DNA of 64,000 bases from Geomonas sp. RF6 (GCF_021044625.1 NZ_CP087999.1:3927001-3991000); one strand, 5' to 3'. Positions 52,133-61,599 are shown, counted from the stretch's first letter. Numbers and translations are program-made. Notes: generated by a model not told the origin, from the letters alone.

Positions 52133-52193
52133 GCGGGGTGACCTGCCGCTACTCGCTGCGAACGTTGTGAGGGGAGTGGGGGGGATTTGCAGG

Positions 52194-52216
52194 GAGGGGC
52201 GCGGCTGGCGCCCCTC
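52194..52216. terminator. GC-rich hairpin between convergent genes
   Basis: A perfect 9-bp stem GAGGGGCGC / GCGCCCCTC with a 5-nt loop lies between the two convergent stops. There is no clear T-run, so termination efficiency is uncertain. Confidence 0.4.
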
Positions 52217-52234
52217 TCCATTTATGGCCCACCG

Positions 52235-52750
52235 TCACATGAAGGGGTTGCTGAGGATGCTCCCCCCGGAGAAGTCCTCGGGGAGGCCGAGATGCATGGT
52301 GCAGGTAGCGATGCGGTTGCCGTCGGAGTCGCGGTTGACGACGAGGGTGAAGGTGCCGGGCCTGCTGCCGTACAGAGTCCCTTTCTTCGCGTCGGCCTCT
52401 TTCGACTCGATGGATTTCAGCGCACTGGAGCGGAAGGTGTACACCTCCTCGGCCGTCGACTTCCGGAGATACCCCGCGAGAAACTTGAAGTTGGGCGGCA
52501 TCAGTTTCCTGATTCCCCGGAAAAACTGCACCTTGGACGGAGCTTCGTCTTCCCCCGCACCAAAGAGCCCCCGTGTTTCCAGGGCGAAGTGACCGACCCT
52601 CTCCGGCTTTCCGAAAACCTTCCTCACATGGAGACGCCCTTGCCACTGCCTGTCCACCGCTTCGAGCGGATCGGCAAGCCCCGCGCCTAGGGCAGCCGTG
52701 GCAGTGGCTAACAGGCATCCCGTCAGCAGCACCATCACGAATCTTCGCAT
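52235..52750 (-). CDS. Exported hypothetical protein (171 aa)
   Basis: This 171-residue protein has a signal peptide (MRRFVMVLLTGCLLATATAALGA). The body has LEAVDRQWQGRLHVRKVFGKPERVGHFAL, FFRGIRKLMPPNFKFLAGYL, YTFRSSALKSIESKE and TFTLVVNRDSDGNRIATCTMHLG. It is probably periplasmic and beta-rich; no family is recognised. AGGAGGAAGGAC precedes the ATG. A TTTACT-17 bp-TATACT promoter lies about 130 bp upstream. Confidence 0.72.
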   Translation of the reverse strand: MRRFVMVLLTGCLLATATAALGAGLADPLEAVDRQWQGRLHVRKVFGKPERVGHFALETRGLFGAGEDEAPSKVQFFRGIRKLMPPNFKFLAGYLRKSTAEEVYTFRSSALKSIESKEADAKKGTLYGSRPGTFTLVVNRDSDGNRIATCTMHLGLPEDFSGGSILSNPFM

Positions 52751-52880
52751 CAGTCCTTCCTCCTTGACAGATCTTTTTGCAGCGCAGCAAAAAATAACAA
52801 AAGGGCGTCTCGCAGAGGCGCTCGCGCAGTTTGTCACTGTCAAAAGTCCTTCCGATTCGGTCATGGGATCGAATGCGGAT

Positions 52881-52909
52881 AGTATAGGACGTTTTTTTAG
52901 ATAAGTAAA
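52881..52909 (-). promoter_or_regulatory. Probable promoter of the 171-aa exported protein
   Basis: On the minus strand TTTACT (52909-52904) and TATACT (52886-52881) are 17 bp apart. This leaves a leader of about 125 nt containing an imperfect GC hairpin and a T-rich stretch. The rest of the 52751-53132 gap holds nothing else I can name. Confidence 0.45.
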
Positions 52910-53132
52910 CAGGGTTTAATAATTTTCTAGCAATGTGATCTTTCCCCGTAGCGCCTGAATGAGAGAGAAAGATGGCCTGGAGCCCTCCGGAGTTTCTCCA
53001 ATGTCAGAAAATTGCGGCTAGTGTGTGTCTTTTCCCTACTTTATCCTTTCCGTGGTGCAGAGATCCTGGGTGCTATGACAGAAGTGCCGGTATGGAGGTG
53101 CGGCACTCGCGGGAGATCGGGGGGGCGGGGGG

Positions 53133-53657
53133 CTAAAGCCAGTGCTTTGGATACTGGCGGTGATGCACCACGTTGTTGGTGAAAAGTGCCATGACGAGGA
53201 GGATGAGCGCTCCGGCGAGAACCGGCACGAGGAGAAAGGCCGGGGCGGCATGGCTTTGCACACCGATGAGGGCGGTGGCGCCACCCGGGGGATGGAGGGT
53301 GCGGGTGAGGTACATGAGACAGATCGCGCTTCCTACTGCAATGGAGATGGCGACCGGACCGCTTCCGCCGAGCGAAACGATGGCGACAGCCACCGCTGCG
53401 GATACAAGGTGCCCTCCGACGAGGTTCCTCGGCTGTGCCAGGGGGGATTCCACAGCGCCGAAGAGGAGGACTGCGGAAGCCCCGAAGGAGCCGATAAGGA
53501 GAGGGGAGCCGGCGAGGTGGGTCACGCCGAAGATGGCGAGAATCGCAGCGGTGCTGCTGAGCATCCCCCACAGCGCATATTTCAGCGACAACGGCCCCCC
53601 TTTTCCGCGCAACTCCCCCTTCATCTTGTGAGGCACACGAGCCAGCCGCCTTTTCAT
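53133..53657 (-). CDS. HPP-family membrane protein
   Basis: This is a 174-residue integral membrane protein with four helices. It carries the family signature LHPPGGATAL and the preceding IGSFGASAVLLFG and SPLAQPRNLVGGH segments. HPP proteins have been linked to nitrite transport in some organisms, which would fit the hybrid cluster protein next door. GGGAGGGAATGA precedes the ATG. A TTGAC-TCAG-GTCAA palindrome lies 84 bp upstream. Confidence 0.88.
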   Translation of the reverse strand: MKRRLARVPHKMKGELRGKGGPLSLKYALWGMLSSTAAILAIFGVTHLAGSPLLIGSFGASAVLLFGAVESPLAQPRNLVGGHLVSAAVAVAIVSLGGSGPVAISIAVGSAICLMYLTRTLHPPGGATALIGVQSHAAPAFLLVPVLAGALILLVMALFTNNVVHHRQYPKHWL

Positions 53658-53740
53658 TCATTCCCTCCCGTCGCTGCACATGGTGCGATTTGTTCAACTG
53701 CAAAGAAGCCGGACGTTAGCCGCTGAGAGCGCAGGGCGAC

Positions 53741-53754
53741 TTGACTCAGGTCAA
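53741..53754. promoter_or_regulatory. HcpR/FNR-type palindrome between HPP gene and hcp
   Basis: TTGACTCAGGTCAA is a perfect TTGAC-N4-GTCAA inverted repeat. This form is what I recall for HcpR sites upstream of hcp genes in anaerobic deltaproteobacteria. It lies 84 bp from the HPP start and about 190 bp from hcp. Confidence 0.6.
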
Positions 53755-53820
53755 ATTTTCATACTTTTGTCCTTACCTGAGGGGAGGGAGAAGGGGGGAG
53801 AAATGAGCCTGTGCATTTTT

Positions 53821-53834
53821 GTGACTTGCGTCAA
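53821..53834 (+). promoter_or_regulatory. Second HcpR-like site, placed for activation of hcp
   Basis: GTGACTTGCGTCAA differs from TTGAC-N4-GTCAA by one base. A weak -10 (TAAAGT, 53857-53862) would put the transcript start near 53869, so the site centre is close to -41.5, the usual place for an FNR-type activator. Confidence 0.5.
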
Positions 53835-53941
53835 GGAATCCGCCCTCAGTTGCGGGTAAAGTCGCACCATCGATTTGACGCAGTGAGGGAGCTGGCGCTG
53901 ACGCGCCGCTCACGAAAAAAATACGGCAGGCGGAGGAAACG

Positions 53942-55639
53942 ATGGTCAAGCAGCTTATGAAGTGGATCAAGGGTTCGACAACAGATACCAAAGGGAAGGA
54001 GGGGAACGTGTCCATGTTTTGTTACCAGTGCGAGCAGGCAGCCAACGGTGGCTGCACGAAAGTCGGTGTATGCGGGAAGCAGCCGGAGGTAGCGGCGCTG
54101 CAGGACCAGCTGGTCTACACCATGAAAGGGATCGCCTTCTGGGCCGATAAGGCACGCCAGAAGGGGGCGAAGGACGCAGCGATCGACCGCTTCATGATCG
54201 ACGGGCTCTTCACCACCGTCACCAACGTCGACTTCGACGCCGAAGAGATCGCGAAGCTCGTCCGCAAGGGCGCCGCCATCCGCAATGCAGCCCAGGAGCT
54301 GTACGAGAAGGCAAACGGCGCACCCTTTGCCGGGACCGTCCCCGCCGCCGCGCAGCCGTTCGCTGCAGCCACCACTTCGGAGCTCGTGGCCCTCGGCCAG
54401 CAGCACGGCGTGAAGGACGAGACGATCGATCCGGACGTCAAATCGGTGCAGGAGATCATCATCTACGGCATGAAGGGGTACGCAGCGTACGCCCACCACG
54501 CCCTGGTGATCGGCCTCGAGAATGAGGAGATCTACGCCTACACCCACAAGGCCCTCGCCGCGACCCTCGAAAAGAGCCTCGGCCTCATGGACTTCGTCGG
54601 CCTCGCCATGGAGTGCGGCCGCATCAACCTCGTCACCATGGAGCTCCTGAACAAGGCGAACACCGACAGCTTCGGTCATCCCGTCCCGACCCCGGTGCAG
54701 CTCGGCACGAAGGCAGGGAAGGCGATCCTCGTCTCCGGCCACGACCTGCGCATGCTGGAGGAACTCCTGAGGCAGACCGAGGGGACCGGCGTGAACGTGT
54801 ACACCCACGGCGAGATGCTCCCTGCCCACGGCTACCCCGGGCTGAAGAAGTACAGCCACCTGGCCGGCAACTTCGGCGGCGCGTGGCAGGACCAGGCGAA
54901 GGAGTTCGTGAACTTCCCCGGCGCGATCATCTTCAACACCAACTGCATCCAGCGCCCGGCGGAAAGCTACAAGGACCGCCTCTTCACCTGGGGGCTCGTA
55001 CAGTGGCCCGACGTGAAAAACATCGAGGGGATGGACTTCTCCGCGGTGATCAAAAAGGCGCAGGAGCTCCCCGGCTTCGAGGAGAACCTGGGGAAGGAAA
55101 TCCTCACCGGCTTCGGCCACAACGCGGTGCTCGGCGTCGCGGACAAGGTCATCGACGCGGTGAAGGCGGGGCAGATCCGTCACTTCTTCCTGATCGGCGG
55201 GTGCGACGGCGCGAAAAGCGGGCGTAACTACTACACCGAGTTCGCCGAGAAGGTGCCGAACGACTGCGTGATCCTCACCCTTGCCTGCGGCAAGTACCGC
55301 TTCAACAAGCTCGACTTCGGCGACATCGGCGGGATCCCGCGTCTCCTCGACGTCGGCCAGTGCAACGACGCCTACAGCGCGATCCAGATCGCGGTGGCGC
55401 TGGCGGGAGCGTTCAAGTGCGGGGTGAACGATCTGCCCCTCTCCCTGATCCTCTCCTGGTACGAGCAGAAGGCGGTGGCGATCCTCCTGACCCTCCTGCA
55501 CCTGGGGATCAAGAACATCAAGCTCGGGCCGACCCTGCCGGCCTTCATCACCCCGAACGTGCTGAACTTCCTGGTGGAGAACTTCAACATCGGCCCGATC
55601 GGCACCGCCGAAGGAGATCTGAAGGAGATCCTCGGGTAA
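53942..55639 (+). CDS. hcp: Hybrid cluster protein (hydroxylamine reductase / NO-related)
   Basis: This is a 565-residue protein with the class I N-terminal cluster motif: Cys27-x2-Cys30-x7-Cys38-x5-Cys44. Hybrid-cluster ligand regions follow, including MECGRINLVTMELLN, LVSGHDLRMLEELL, THGEMLPAHGYP, NTNCIQRP, GGCDGAKSGRNYY, LTLACGKYRFN and DVGQCNDAYSA. HCP reduces hydroxylamine in vitro and is tied to NO defence. Two starts have good ribosome sites: ATG 53942 (GGAGGAAAC) and GTG 54008 or ATG 54014 (AAGGAGGGG). The shorter start would give the canonical MFCYQC terminus. Confidence 0.93.
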   Translation: MVKQLMKWIKGSTTDTKGKEGNVSMFCYQCEQAANGGCTKVGVCGKQPEVAALQDQLVYTMKGIAFWADKARQKGAKDAAIDRFMIDGLFTTVTNVDFDAEEIAKLVRKGAAIRNAAQELYEKANGAPFAGTVPAAAQPFAAATTSELVALGQQHGVKDETIDPDVKSVQEIIIYGMKGYAAYAHHALVIGLENEEIYAYTHKALAATLEKSLGLMDFVGLAMECGRINLVTMELLNKANTDSFGHPVPTPVQLGTKAGKAILVSGHDLRMLEELLRQTEGTGVNVYTHGEMLPAHGYPGLKKYSHLAGNFGGAWQDQAKEFVNFPGAIIFNTNCIQRPAESYKDRLFTWGLVQWPDVKNIEGMDFSAVIKKAQELPGFEENLGKEILTGFGHNAVLGVADKVIDAVKAGQIRHFFLIGGCDGAKSGRNYYTEFAEKVPNDCVILTLACGKYRFNKLDFGDIGGIPRLLDVGQCNDAYSAIQIAVALAGAFKCGVNDLPLSLILSWYEQKAVAILLTLLHLGIKNIKLGPTLPAFITPNVLNFLVENFNIGPIGTAEGDLKEILG

Positions 55640-55664
55640 GGAGTAGGCAGCATAACAGCAACAG

Positions 55665-55694
55665 AAAAGGCCCCGGCATCAACCGGGGCCTTTT
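55665..55694 (+). terminator. Terminator after hcp
   Basis: A perfect 12-bp stem AAAAGGCCCCGG / CCGGGGCCTTTT with a 6-nt loop lies 26 bp after the hcp stop. Confidence 0.92.
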
Positions 55695-55759
55695 CGCGTT
55701 CATGGTGTGCACGGCGGCTGTGATTACCTGTCCCCTCAGCGATGCAGCACCCCACTTGT

Positions 55760-55862
55760 CCCCTCCCTTTCAAGGGGAGGGTCAGGGTGGGGATGGGGTA
55801 GAAGTCGGTTGAGGCCGCCGAACCCCATCCCCCTCCTGACCTCCCCCTTGAACGGGGAGGGA
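55760..55862. repeat. Long inverted-repeat element, copy A
   Basis: A left arm of about 40 bp (CCCTCCCTTTCAAGGGGAGG through GGGGATGGGGT) and a right arm (ACCCCATCCCCCTCCTGACC through GGGGAGGGA) are about 90 percent complementary, around a 22-bp centre. A related element is at 61600. The rest of 55695-55974 holds no gene. Confidence 0.8.
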
Positions 55863-55974
55863 CGTGCTGCCGGCTTGCCTTCATCTTGGTAGCGCAGGCG
55901 CCGCCGCAGGGTCATATGCTCGTTCCCAGGCCGGGAACGAGGGTTCATGGGCTCGCCCGGAGCTCTATAGGCGC

Positions 55975-56008
55975 AAAAAAGGCAGGGGTGGGATCCACCT
56001 CTGCCTTT
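55975..56008 (-). terminator. Minus-strand terminator after the 51-aa gene
   Basis: On the minus strand a stem AAGGCAGAGGTGG / CCACCCCTGCCTT (one mismatch) ends in six T residues. It lies about 30 bp past the stop of the small gene. Confidence 0.85.
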
Positions 56009-56040
56009 CGTCCTGCTGCGAATTCTTTATCTTGTGCGGC

Positions 56041-56196
56041 TCAGGAAAAGGACGCTTCGCCCTCTTCCGGTGCTGCATAACGCTCCATCGTCCTTTCTGC
56101 CGCGATTCCCTTCTTCTTGTGGGAAAGATACCCCTGAAGCTGCACACCGACTACCAAAACATAGATGATGCTCAATACATTGATTACCACGTCCAC
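56041..56196 (-). CDS. Small membrane protein (51 aa), probable HcpR regulon member
   Basis: This 51-residue protein starts at GTG 56196 with GGAGGAG seven bases upstream. It has one transmembrane helix (VVINVLSIIYVLVVGVQLQGYL), then HKKKG and a polar tail (AAERTMERYAAPEEGEASFS). The frame is open further upstream with a Lys/Arg-rich stretch, so a longer protein from ATG 56253 is possible. A perfect TTGAC-N4-GTCAA palindrome lies upstream with a TATATC -10, and a good terminator follows. No family is recognised; hcp is the neighbouring gene on the other strand. Confidence 0.65.
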   Translation of the reverse strand: MDVVINVLSIIYVLVVGVQLQGYLSHKKKGIAAERTMERYAAPEEGEASFS

Positions 56197-56294
56197 TTTC
56201 TTCTCCTCCTGTTTGCGCGCCCTCTTGGGGCTCCTTTTCTTCCAGTTGCTCATCAACGTCAAGTAGATATAAACACATCGCGCGCCGGATCGGC

Positions 56295-56308
56295 TTGACC
56301 GGCGTCAA
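56295..56308 (-). promoter_or_regulatory. HcpR/FNR-type palindrome upstream of the 51-aa gene
   Basis: TTGACCGGCGTCAA is a perfect TTGAC-N4-GTCAA repeat. A minus-strand -10 (TATATC, 56271-56266) would put the transcript start near 56259, placing the palindrome centre near -42. Confidence 0.6.
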
Positions 56309-56434
56309 CAAAGGCGCCTTTCGATAAAGGTAACGGTTCGGGGTTTGGGGTGGCGCCAGGAAAGGGGGGTGTCCTTCATTAGGAGCCAACATAGTTCCTT
56401 TCCCCTGTTTTTGCAACGAGGGAGAGCTGTTCCT

Positions 56435-57595
56435 TCAGGAGAAGGCGTCGAATCCGGTCAGATCGCGCCCCACGACCAGTGTGTGCACCTCATACGTCCC
56501 TTCGTAGGTTTCCACCGTCTCCAGGTTGCACATATGGCGCATGCACTGGTACTCGTCGATGATCCCGTTCGCCGCGAGGATGGAGCGGGCGCTACGCGCC
56601 GTTTCCAGCGCCATCCTCACATTGCTGCGCTTGGCAAGACTCACCTGTTCCGGGCGGAGCCGCCCCGCGTCCTTCAGGCGTCCCAGTTGCAACGCCAAAA
56701 GTTGCCCATGGGTGATCCCCGTCGCCATGTCCGCCAGCTTTGCCTGCGTCAGCTGGAATGAGGCTACGGGGCGGCCGAAGACCTTCCGTTCCTTGCTGTA
56801 GGAAAGCGCCTCCTCAAAACAGGCCATCGCAGCACCGAGGGCGCCCCAGGCGATGCCGTAGCGTGCCTGGGTGAGGCACTCCAGCGCACTTCTCAGACCG
56901 TGGGCGCCGGGGAGGAGGTTCTCCTCCGGAATCCGCGCATCGTCCAGTACCAGCTCGGCGGTGACGGAGGCGCGCAGGGAGAGCTTCCCGCTGACCTCGC
57001 GGCTGGAAAAACCAGGGGTATCGCTGGTGACGAGAAAGGCGCGGACCGTGTCATCCACTTTTGCCCACACGACAGCGACATCGGCTATCGTCCCGTTGGT
57101 GATCCACATCTTCACGCCATTGAGGAGATAGCTGTTTCCGTCCTTCACCGCGCGGGTGATCATGCGGGAAGGGTCGGAACCGTAGTCGGGCTCGGTGAGG
57201 CCGAAGCAGCCGACCGTGCGGCCGCTGGCGAGGCGCGGCAGCCAGTAGCTCCTTTGCGCTTCTGTCCCGAAGGCGAAGATGGGGAACATGACCAGTGCGC
57301 CCTGTACGGAGGCGAAGCTTCGCAGCCCCGAGTCCCCCCGCTCCAGTTCCTGCATGAGGAGGCCGTAGGAGACGGCATCGAGGCCGGGGAGACCGTAGCC
57401 GGAGAGGTTCGCGCCGAGCATGCCGAGCTCTCCCAGGCGAGGGGCGAGAGAAAGAGGAAAGGATCCGGCGCGGTAGTGTTCCCGGACCAGGGGCATGAAC
57501 TCCTTCTGCACGAAGGATCGGGTGGTGTCGCGCACGAGGCGGGCATCGGAGCTCAGATCGCTCTCGATGTCGAAGTAGTCGGTCGGGTTTGGCAT
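56435..57595 (-). CDS. Glutaryl-CoA dehydrogenase-type acyl-CoA dehydrogenase
   Basis: This is a 386-residue flavoenzyme. Features are GYGLPGLDAVSYGLLMQELERGDSG, CFGLTEPDYGSDPS (FAD/substrate region), GVKMWITNGTIADVAVVWAK, and ETYEGTYEVHTL near the C-terminus, which holds the catalytic Glu of glutaryl-CoA dehydrogenases. The reaction would be oxidative decarboxylation of glutaryl-CoA to crotonyl-CoA in lysine or aromatic degradation; another acyl-CoA substrate is possible. AGGAGG precedes the ATG at 57595. The aldehyde dehydrogenase lies 127 bp upstream on the same strand. Confidence 0.85.
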   Translation of the reverse strand: MPNPTDYFDIESDLSSDARLVRDTTRSFVQKEFMPLVREHYRAGSFPLSLAPRLGELGMLGANLSGYGLPGLDAVSYGLLMQELERGDSGLRSFASVQGALVMFPIFAFGTEAQRSYWLPRLASGRTVGCFGLTEPDYGSDPSRMITRAVKDGNSYLLNGVKMWITNGTIADVAVVWAKVDDTVRAFLVTSDTPGFSSREVSGKLSLRASVTAELVLDDARIPEENLLPGAHGLRSALECLTQARYGIAWGALGAAMACFEEALSYSKERKVFGRPVASFQLTQAKLADMATGITHGQLLALQLGRLKDAGRLRPEQVSLAKRSNVRMALETARSARSILAANGIIDEYQCMRHMCNLETVETYEGTYEVHTLVVGRDLTGFDAFS

Positions 57596-57722
57596 AAGGC
57601 CCTCCTGCTTCAGGTGCAATGGCGTAACGCCCTCTCGCGGCGCAGGGAGTGGCGGCATCGCCGGAGCGAAGGGAGCGCCTGCGTGAGGGCACAGCGCCAT
57701 GCCGCAGGCACTCATTCCATTT

Positions 57723-59216
<1,494 letters not shown>

Positions 59217-59358
59217 GGATCCCTCCCTCGCACTTTTAGTCCCACCCAAATATACCATACCGTGTCGCCGCGCGAGCGAGCGCTCGGCCCGCGGCAGCCG
59301 GCGGTTTGCGGAGGAAGGAATGGAAGCCGGGACATGTCCATAGGCCGGGATCTGTCCA

Positions 59359-59463
59359 TGTAGGCCGGGATAAGCCGCAGGCGTTCCCGGCAGCCCCTTG
59401 GGTCTCCGGAGTCGGTTGCAGCAAGGGGATGTGCCGGAAACGCTCCGCTTATTCCGGCCTACA
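59359..59463. repeat. Palindromic TGTAGGCCGG element, copy in locus 59.4 kb (first)
   Basis: It begins TGTAGGCCGGGATAAGCCGC and ends GCTCCGCTTATTCCGGCCTACA, so the two arm types appear in the opposite order to the copies at 23935. The core is different too (GGTCTCCGGAGTCGGTTGC). A partial left arm lies just before it. Confidence 0.8.
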
Positions 59464-59498
59464 GTACACCACAATCCATGTAGGCCGGGATCTGTCCA

Positions 59499-59619
59499 TG
59501 TAGGCCGGGATAAGCCGCAGGCGTTCCCGGCAGCCCTTGGGTCTCAGGAGCCCTTGGGTCTCCGGAGTCGGTTGCAGCAAGGGGATGTGCCGGAAACGCT
59601 CCGCTTATTCCGGCCTACA
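59499..59619. repeat. Palindromic TGTAGGCCGG element, copy in locus 59.4 kb (second)
   Basis: Nearly identical to the copy at 59359, with a 16-bp internal duplication (CAGCCCTTGGGTCTCAGGAG then CCCTTGGGTCTCCGGAG). It is followed by three tandem AGTACACCAC units. The rest of 59217-59652 has no gene. Confidence 0.8.
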
Positions 59620-59652
59620 GTACACCACAGTACACCACAGTACACGGCTGCA

Positions 59653-61044
59653 TCAGAGGGACATTGGGGGGAAGTGGCCTACGCGTTTCCGTTCCCACCA
59701 GACCCCGTCCCTGCGCTTCGTGGCGTGGTCGCTGAACCGGTAGCTGTAGACGGAGATACGGATGAAGATTGGAGGAGAGTCCGGGAAAGGGTTTGTCTTT
59801 AGCAGCCGCAGCACATGTGGGGAAGGTTTCAGGAGTCGCAGCACCAGGTTCGCCAGCCACGGCTCCAGACTGCGCGGATCGAGCGCTGCAAACCACATCT
59901 GCCAATCGAGCCGCGGCTGGTGGGGTGCCACCTGCCCGGGGGCGCGGTGCGGGTCTCCTGGTTTCCAGCGAAACTCGTACGGCCGCCACTCTTTCTTGTC
60001 GTTGCTCCCTTCGATGATGAATTCGAAGCGATGGGTGGTCATGACCGCGAAGAGCCCGTAGTGGTTGGAAATGTGGAACGGTGCCAGTGCCGACAACACC
60101 CGGTTCAGCCACTTCGGCCTGTAGAACAAGGCGAGAAGCTGGCAGATATTCAGCGCGAGGAATACGGCGAAAATAGCTGTCGTAAAGGGAGCCGGAATAT
60201 CCGGACCGGGTGTCGGATTAGGGGGGACGATGCCGTGCAGCAGCTCGTCGTCCAGCAAGGAAACTGCCAGAACGGCGGTGAGGATGTTGAAGAAGGCGTA
60301 GTTGCCGGTGGCAAAGATGAGCCCCTGGAACCCCAGAAAGAGCCAGAACCCGAGAAGTCGGGCAGGTTGCGATCCGAGCGCGAGGAAGGGGACGATCAGC
60401 TCGAAAAAGAAGGTGCCGAAGGTGGAGAAACGTTGAGCCAGCACCGGCAGGTGCCCCGCATACCAGCCGATCCGGTTTGGCAGTGGCTGCGTGTGGTAGT
60501 GGTGCACAAGGGCGGTGAGGTCGCGCCAGGTGCGGTCGCCGCTTAAAAGCTTCACCATTCCGGAGGAGAACATGAAGCGGAAGAGGAAGAACCGGTAGGT
60601 GAAGACGACCAGCGGTGGCGAGTCCGGAGCCAGCGAGAGAAATATTGTCATGAAGCCGGTCTCCAAAAGGAGCGCGTCCCACTGGTAGCCGAGGAACTCC
60701 TGCCCCGCCGAGGTATAGGAGATGTAGAGAAGCCATAGCATGATGAGGAGAGGCAACGGACTGAATCCGACGAGGAGCAGGAGAGAGAGGGCCACCCCGA
60801 GGAGGCATCCCACGAAGAGGAAGTTGTCGCCGCTGTTTAGCCAGAAGAGGGTAGGGCAGATGGTGTAGCATTCCTTTCCGACCGCGTCTCGTACCGCGCC
60901 GAGGTATTCGGAGATGGGGAGTATCCCCCTGGAGCCGTACAGGCCGAGGACCTGCCAGAGGAGCGAGGCAAAGGCGATGCAGTAGACGCCACCGAGGAGT
61001 TTCGGGAAGAGCCAGGGGAGAAAGTGCTGCACCGACCAGGTCAT
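59653..61044 (-). CDS. Lipase maturation factor-like membrane protein 1
   Basis: This is a 463-residue protein with about seven or eight hydrophobic helices. Segments typical of the LMF family are ISYTSAGQEFLGYQWDALLLETGFMTIFL, RFMFSSGMVKLLSGDRTWRDLTAL, HHYHTQPLPNRIGWY and, in the C-terminal soluble part, FRWKPGDPHRAP and HQPRLDWQMWFAAL. LMF1 in animals helps fold lipases in the ER; the bacterial role is unknown. It starts within the stop of the DCC-family gene. A paralog lies divergently at 61713. Confidence 0.88.
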   Translation of the reverse strand: MTWSVQHFLPWLFPKLLGGVYCIAFASLLWQVLGLYGSRGILPISEYLGAVRDAVGKECYTICPTLFWLNSGDNFLFVGCLLGVALSLLLLVGFSPLPLLIMLWLLYISYTSAGQEFLGYQWDALLLETGFMTIFLSLAPDSPPLVVFTYRFFLFRFMFSSGMVKLLSGDRTWRDLTALVHHYHTQPLPNRIGWYAGHLPVLAQRFSTFGTFFFELIVPFLALGSQPARLLGFWLFLGFQGLIFATGNYAFFNILTAVLAVSLLDDELLHGIVPPNPTPGPDIPAPFTTAIFAVFLALNICQLLALFYRPKWLNRVLSALAPFHISNHYGLFAVMTTHRFEFIIEGSNDKKEWRPYEFRWKPGDPHRAPGQVAPHQPRLDWQMWFAALDPRSLEPWLANLVLRLLKPSPHVLRLLKTNPFPDSPPIFIRISVYSYRFSDHATKRRDGVWWERKRVGHFPPMSL

Positions 61045-61463
61045 GGCCCCTTCCTTCGGAGGCCGCAGACGCCGCCCGGGCAGCTGTTCTTCGTCTTGGG
61101 GAGGAATCTCCTGATCCGGGCGAAGGACCAGTATCCGGCACGTGCCATGAGGTCGATACCGGGGAGGGCGAGGAAGGTTCCGATGATGCGATAGAACGTG
61201 CCGGGGGGAAGCGCCTGCCAGATCGCTTCGAATGCCTCCACACCGCGAAAGACCCGGTTCCTCCGGTCAATGGCGTGCATCTCGTGCATGAATCGGTGCA
61301 GCGGGATTCCGTACAGTTCGGGCTGAAAATCGGGGGCGCTGATGTCGAAGAAGATGAGCCGGCCGCCGTGCTCCATGCGCATGTACACCTCTATCGCGCT
61401 GGAGCAGACGGAGCAGGAGCCATCGTAGAAAACCTTCAATGGGAATTCTGGTGCCTCAGGCAT
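61041..61463 (-). CDS. DCC-family (DUF393) thiol-disulfide-type protein
   Basis: This is a 140-residue protein with VFYDGSCSVCSSAIEVY, the DxxCxxC motif of the DCC family, plus HAIDRRNRVFRGVEAFEAIW and AGYWSFARIRRFLP. A C-terminal Cys pair (SCPGGVC) is also present. The family is thought to have a thioredoxin-like fold. It overlaps the LMF-like gene by 4 nt, so the two are translationally coupled and probably act together. Confidence 0.88.
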   Translation of the reverse strand: MPEAPEFPLKVFYDGSCSVCSSAIEVYMRMEHGGRLIFFDISAPDFQPELYGIPLHRFMHEMHAIDRRNRVFRGVEAFEAIWQALPPGTFYRIIGTFLALPGIDLMARAGYWSFARIRRFLPKTKNSCPGGVCGLRRKGP

Positions 61464-61506
61464 CTGTCCCTCCGCTGGCTACTCAAGCGGCACCCTCTGT
61501 TAAAAA

Positions 61507-61534
61507 ATATAACATCATGGGTCATAATGTTAAT
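61507..61534 (-). promoter_or_regulatory. Promoter of the DCC/LMF pair with overlapping palindrome
   Basis: On the minus strand TTAACA (61534-61529) and TATATT (61512-61507) are 16 bp apart. The region also contains TAACAT...ATGTTA as an inverted repeat (61511-61533), which overlaps the promoter and may be an operator. Confidence 0.5.
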
Positions 61535-61599
61535 TGAGGTATACCTGCGGCACAGCGGAAATAGGCGCTGAATCCGTATGAAAGGGGGTAACCGGAGGT

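Noticed and set aside
56027-56416. 129-codon minus-strand frame overlapping the 51-aa gene
   Set aside because: It covers the palindrome, the promoter and the ribosome site of the small gene and gives Gly/Glu/Arg-rich sequence without a helix pattern.
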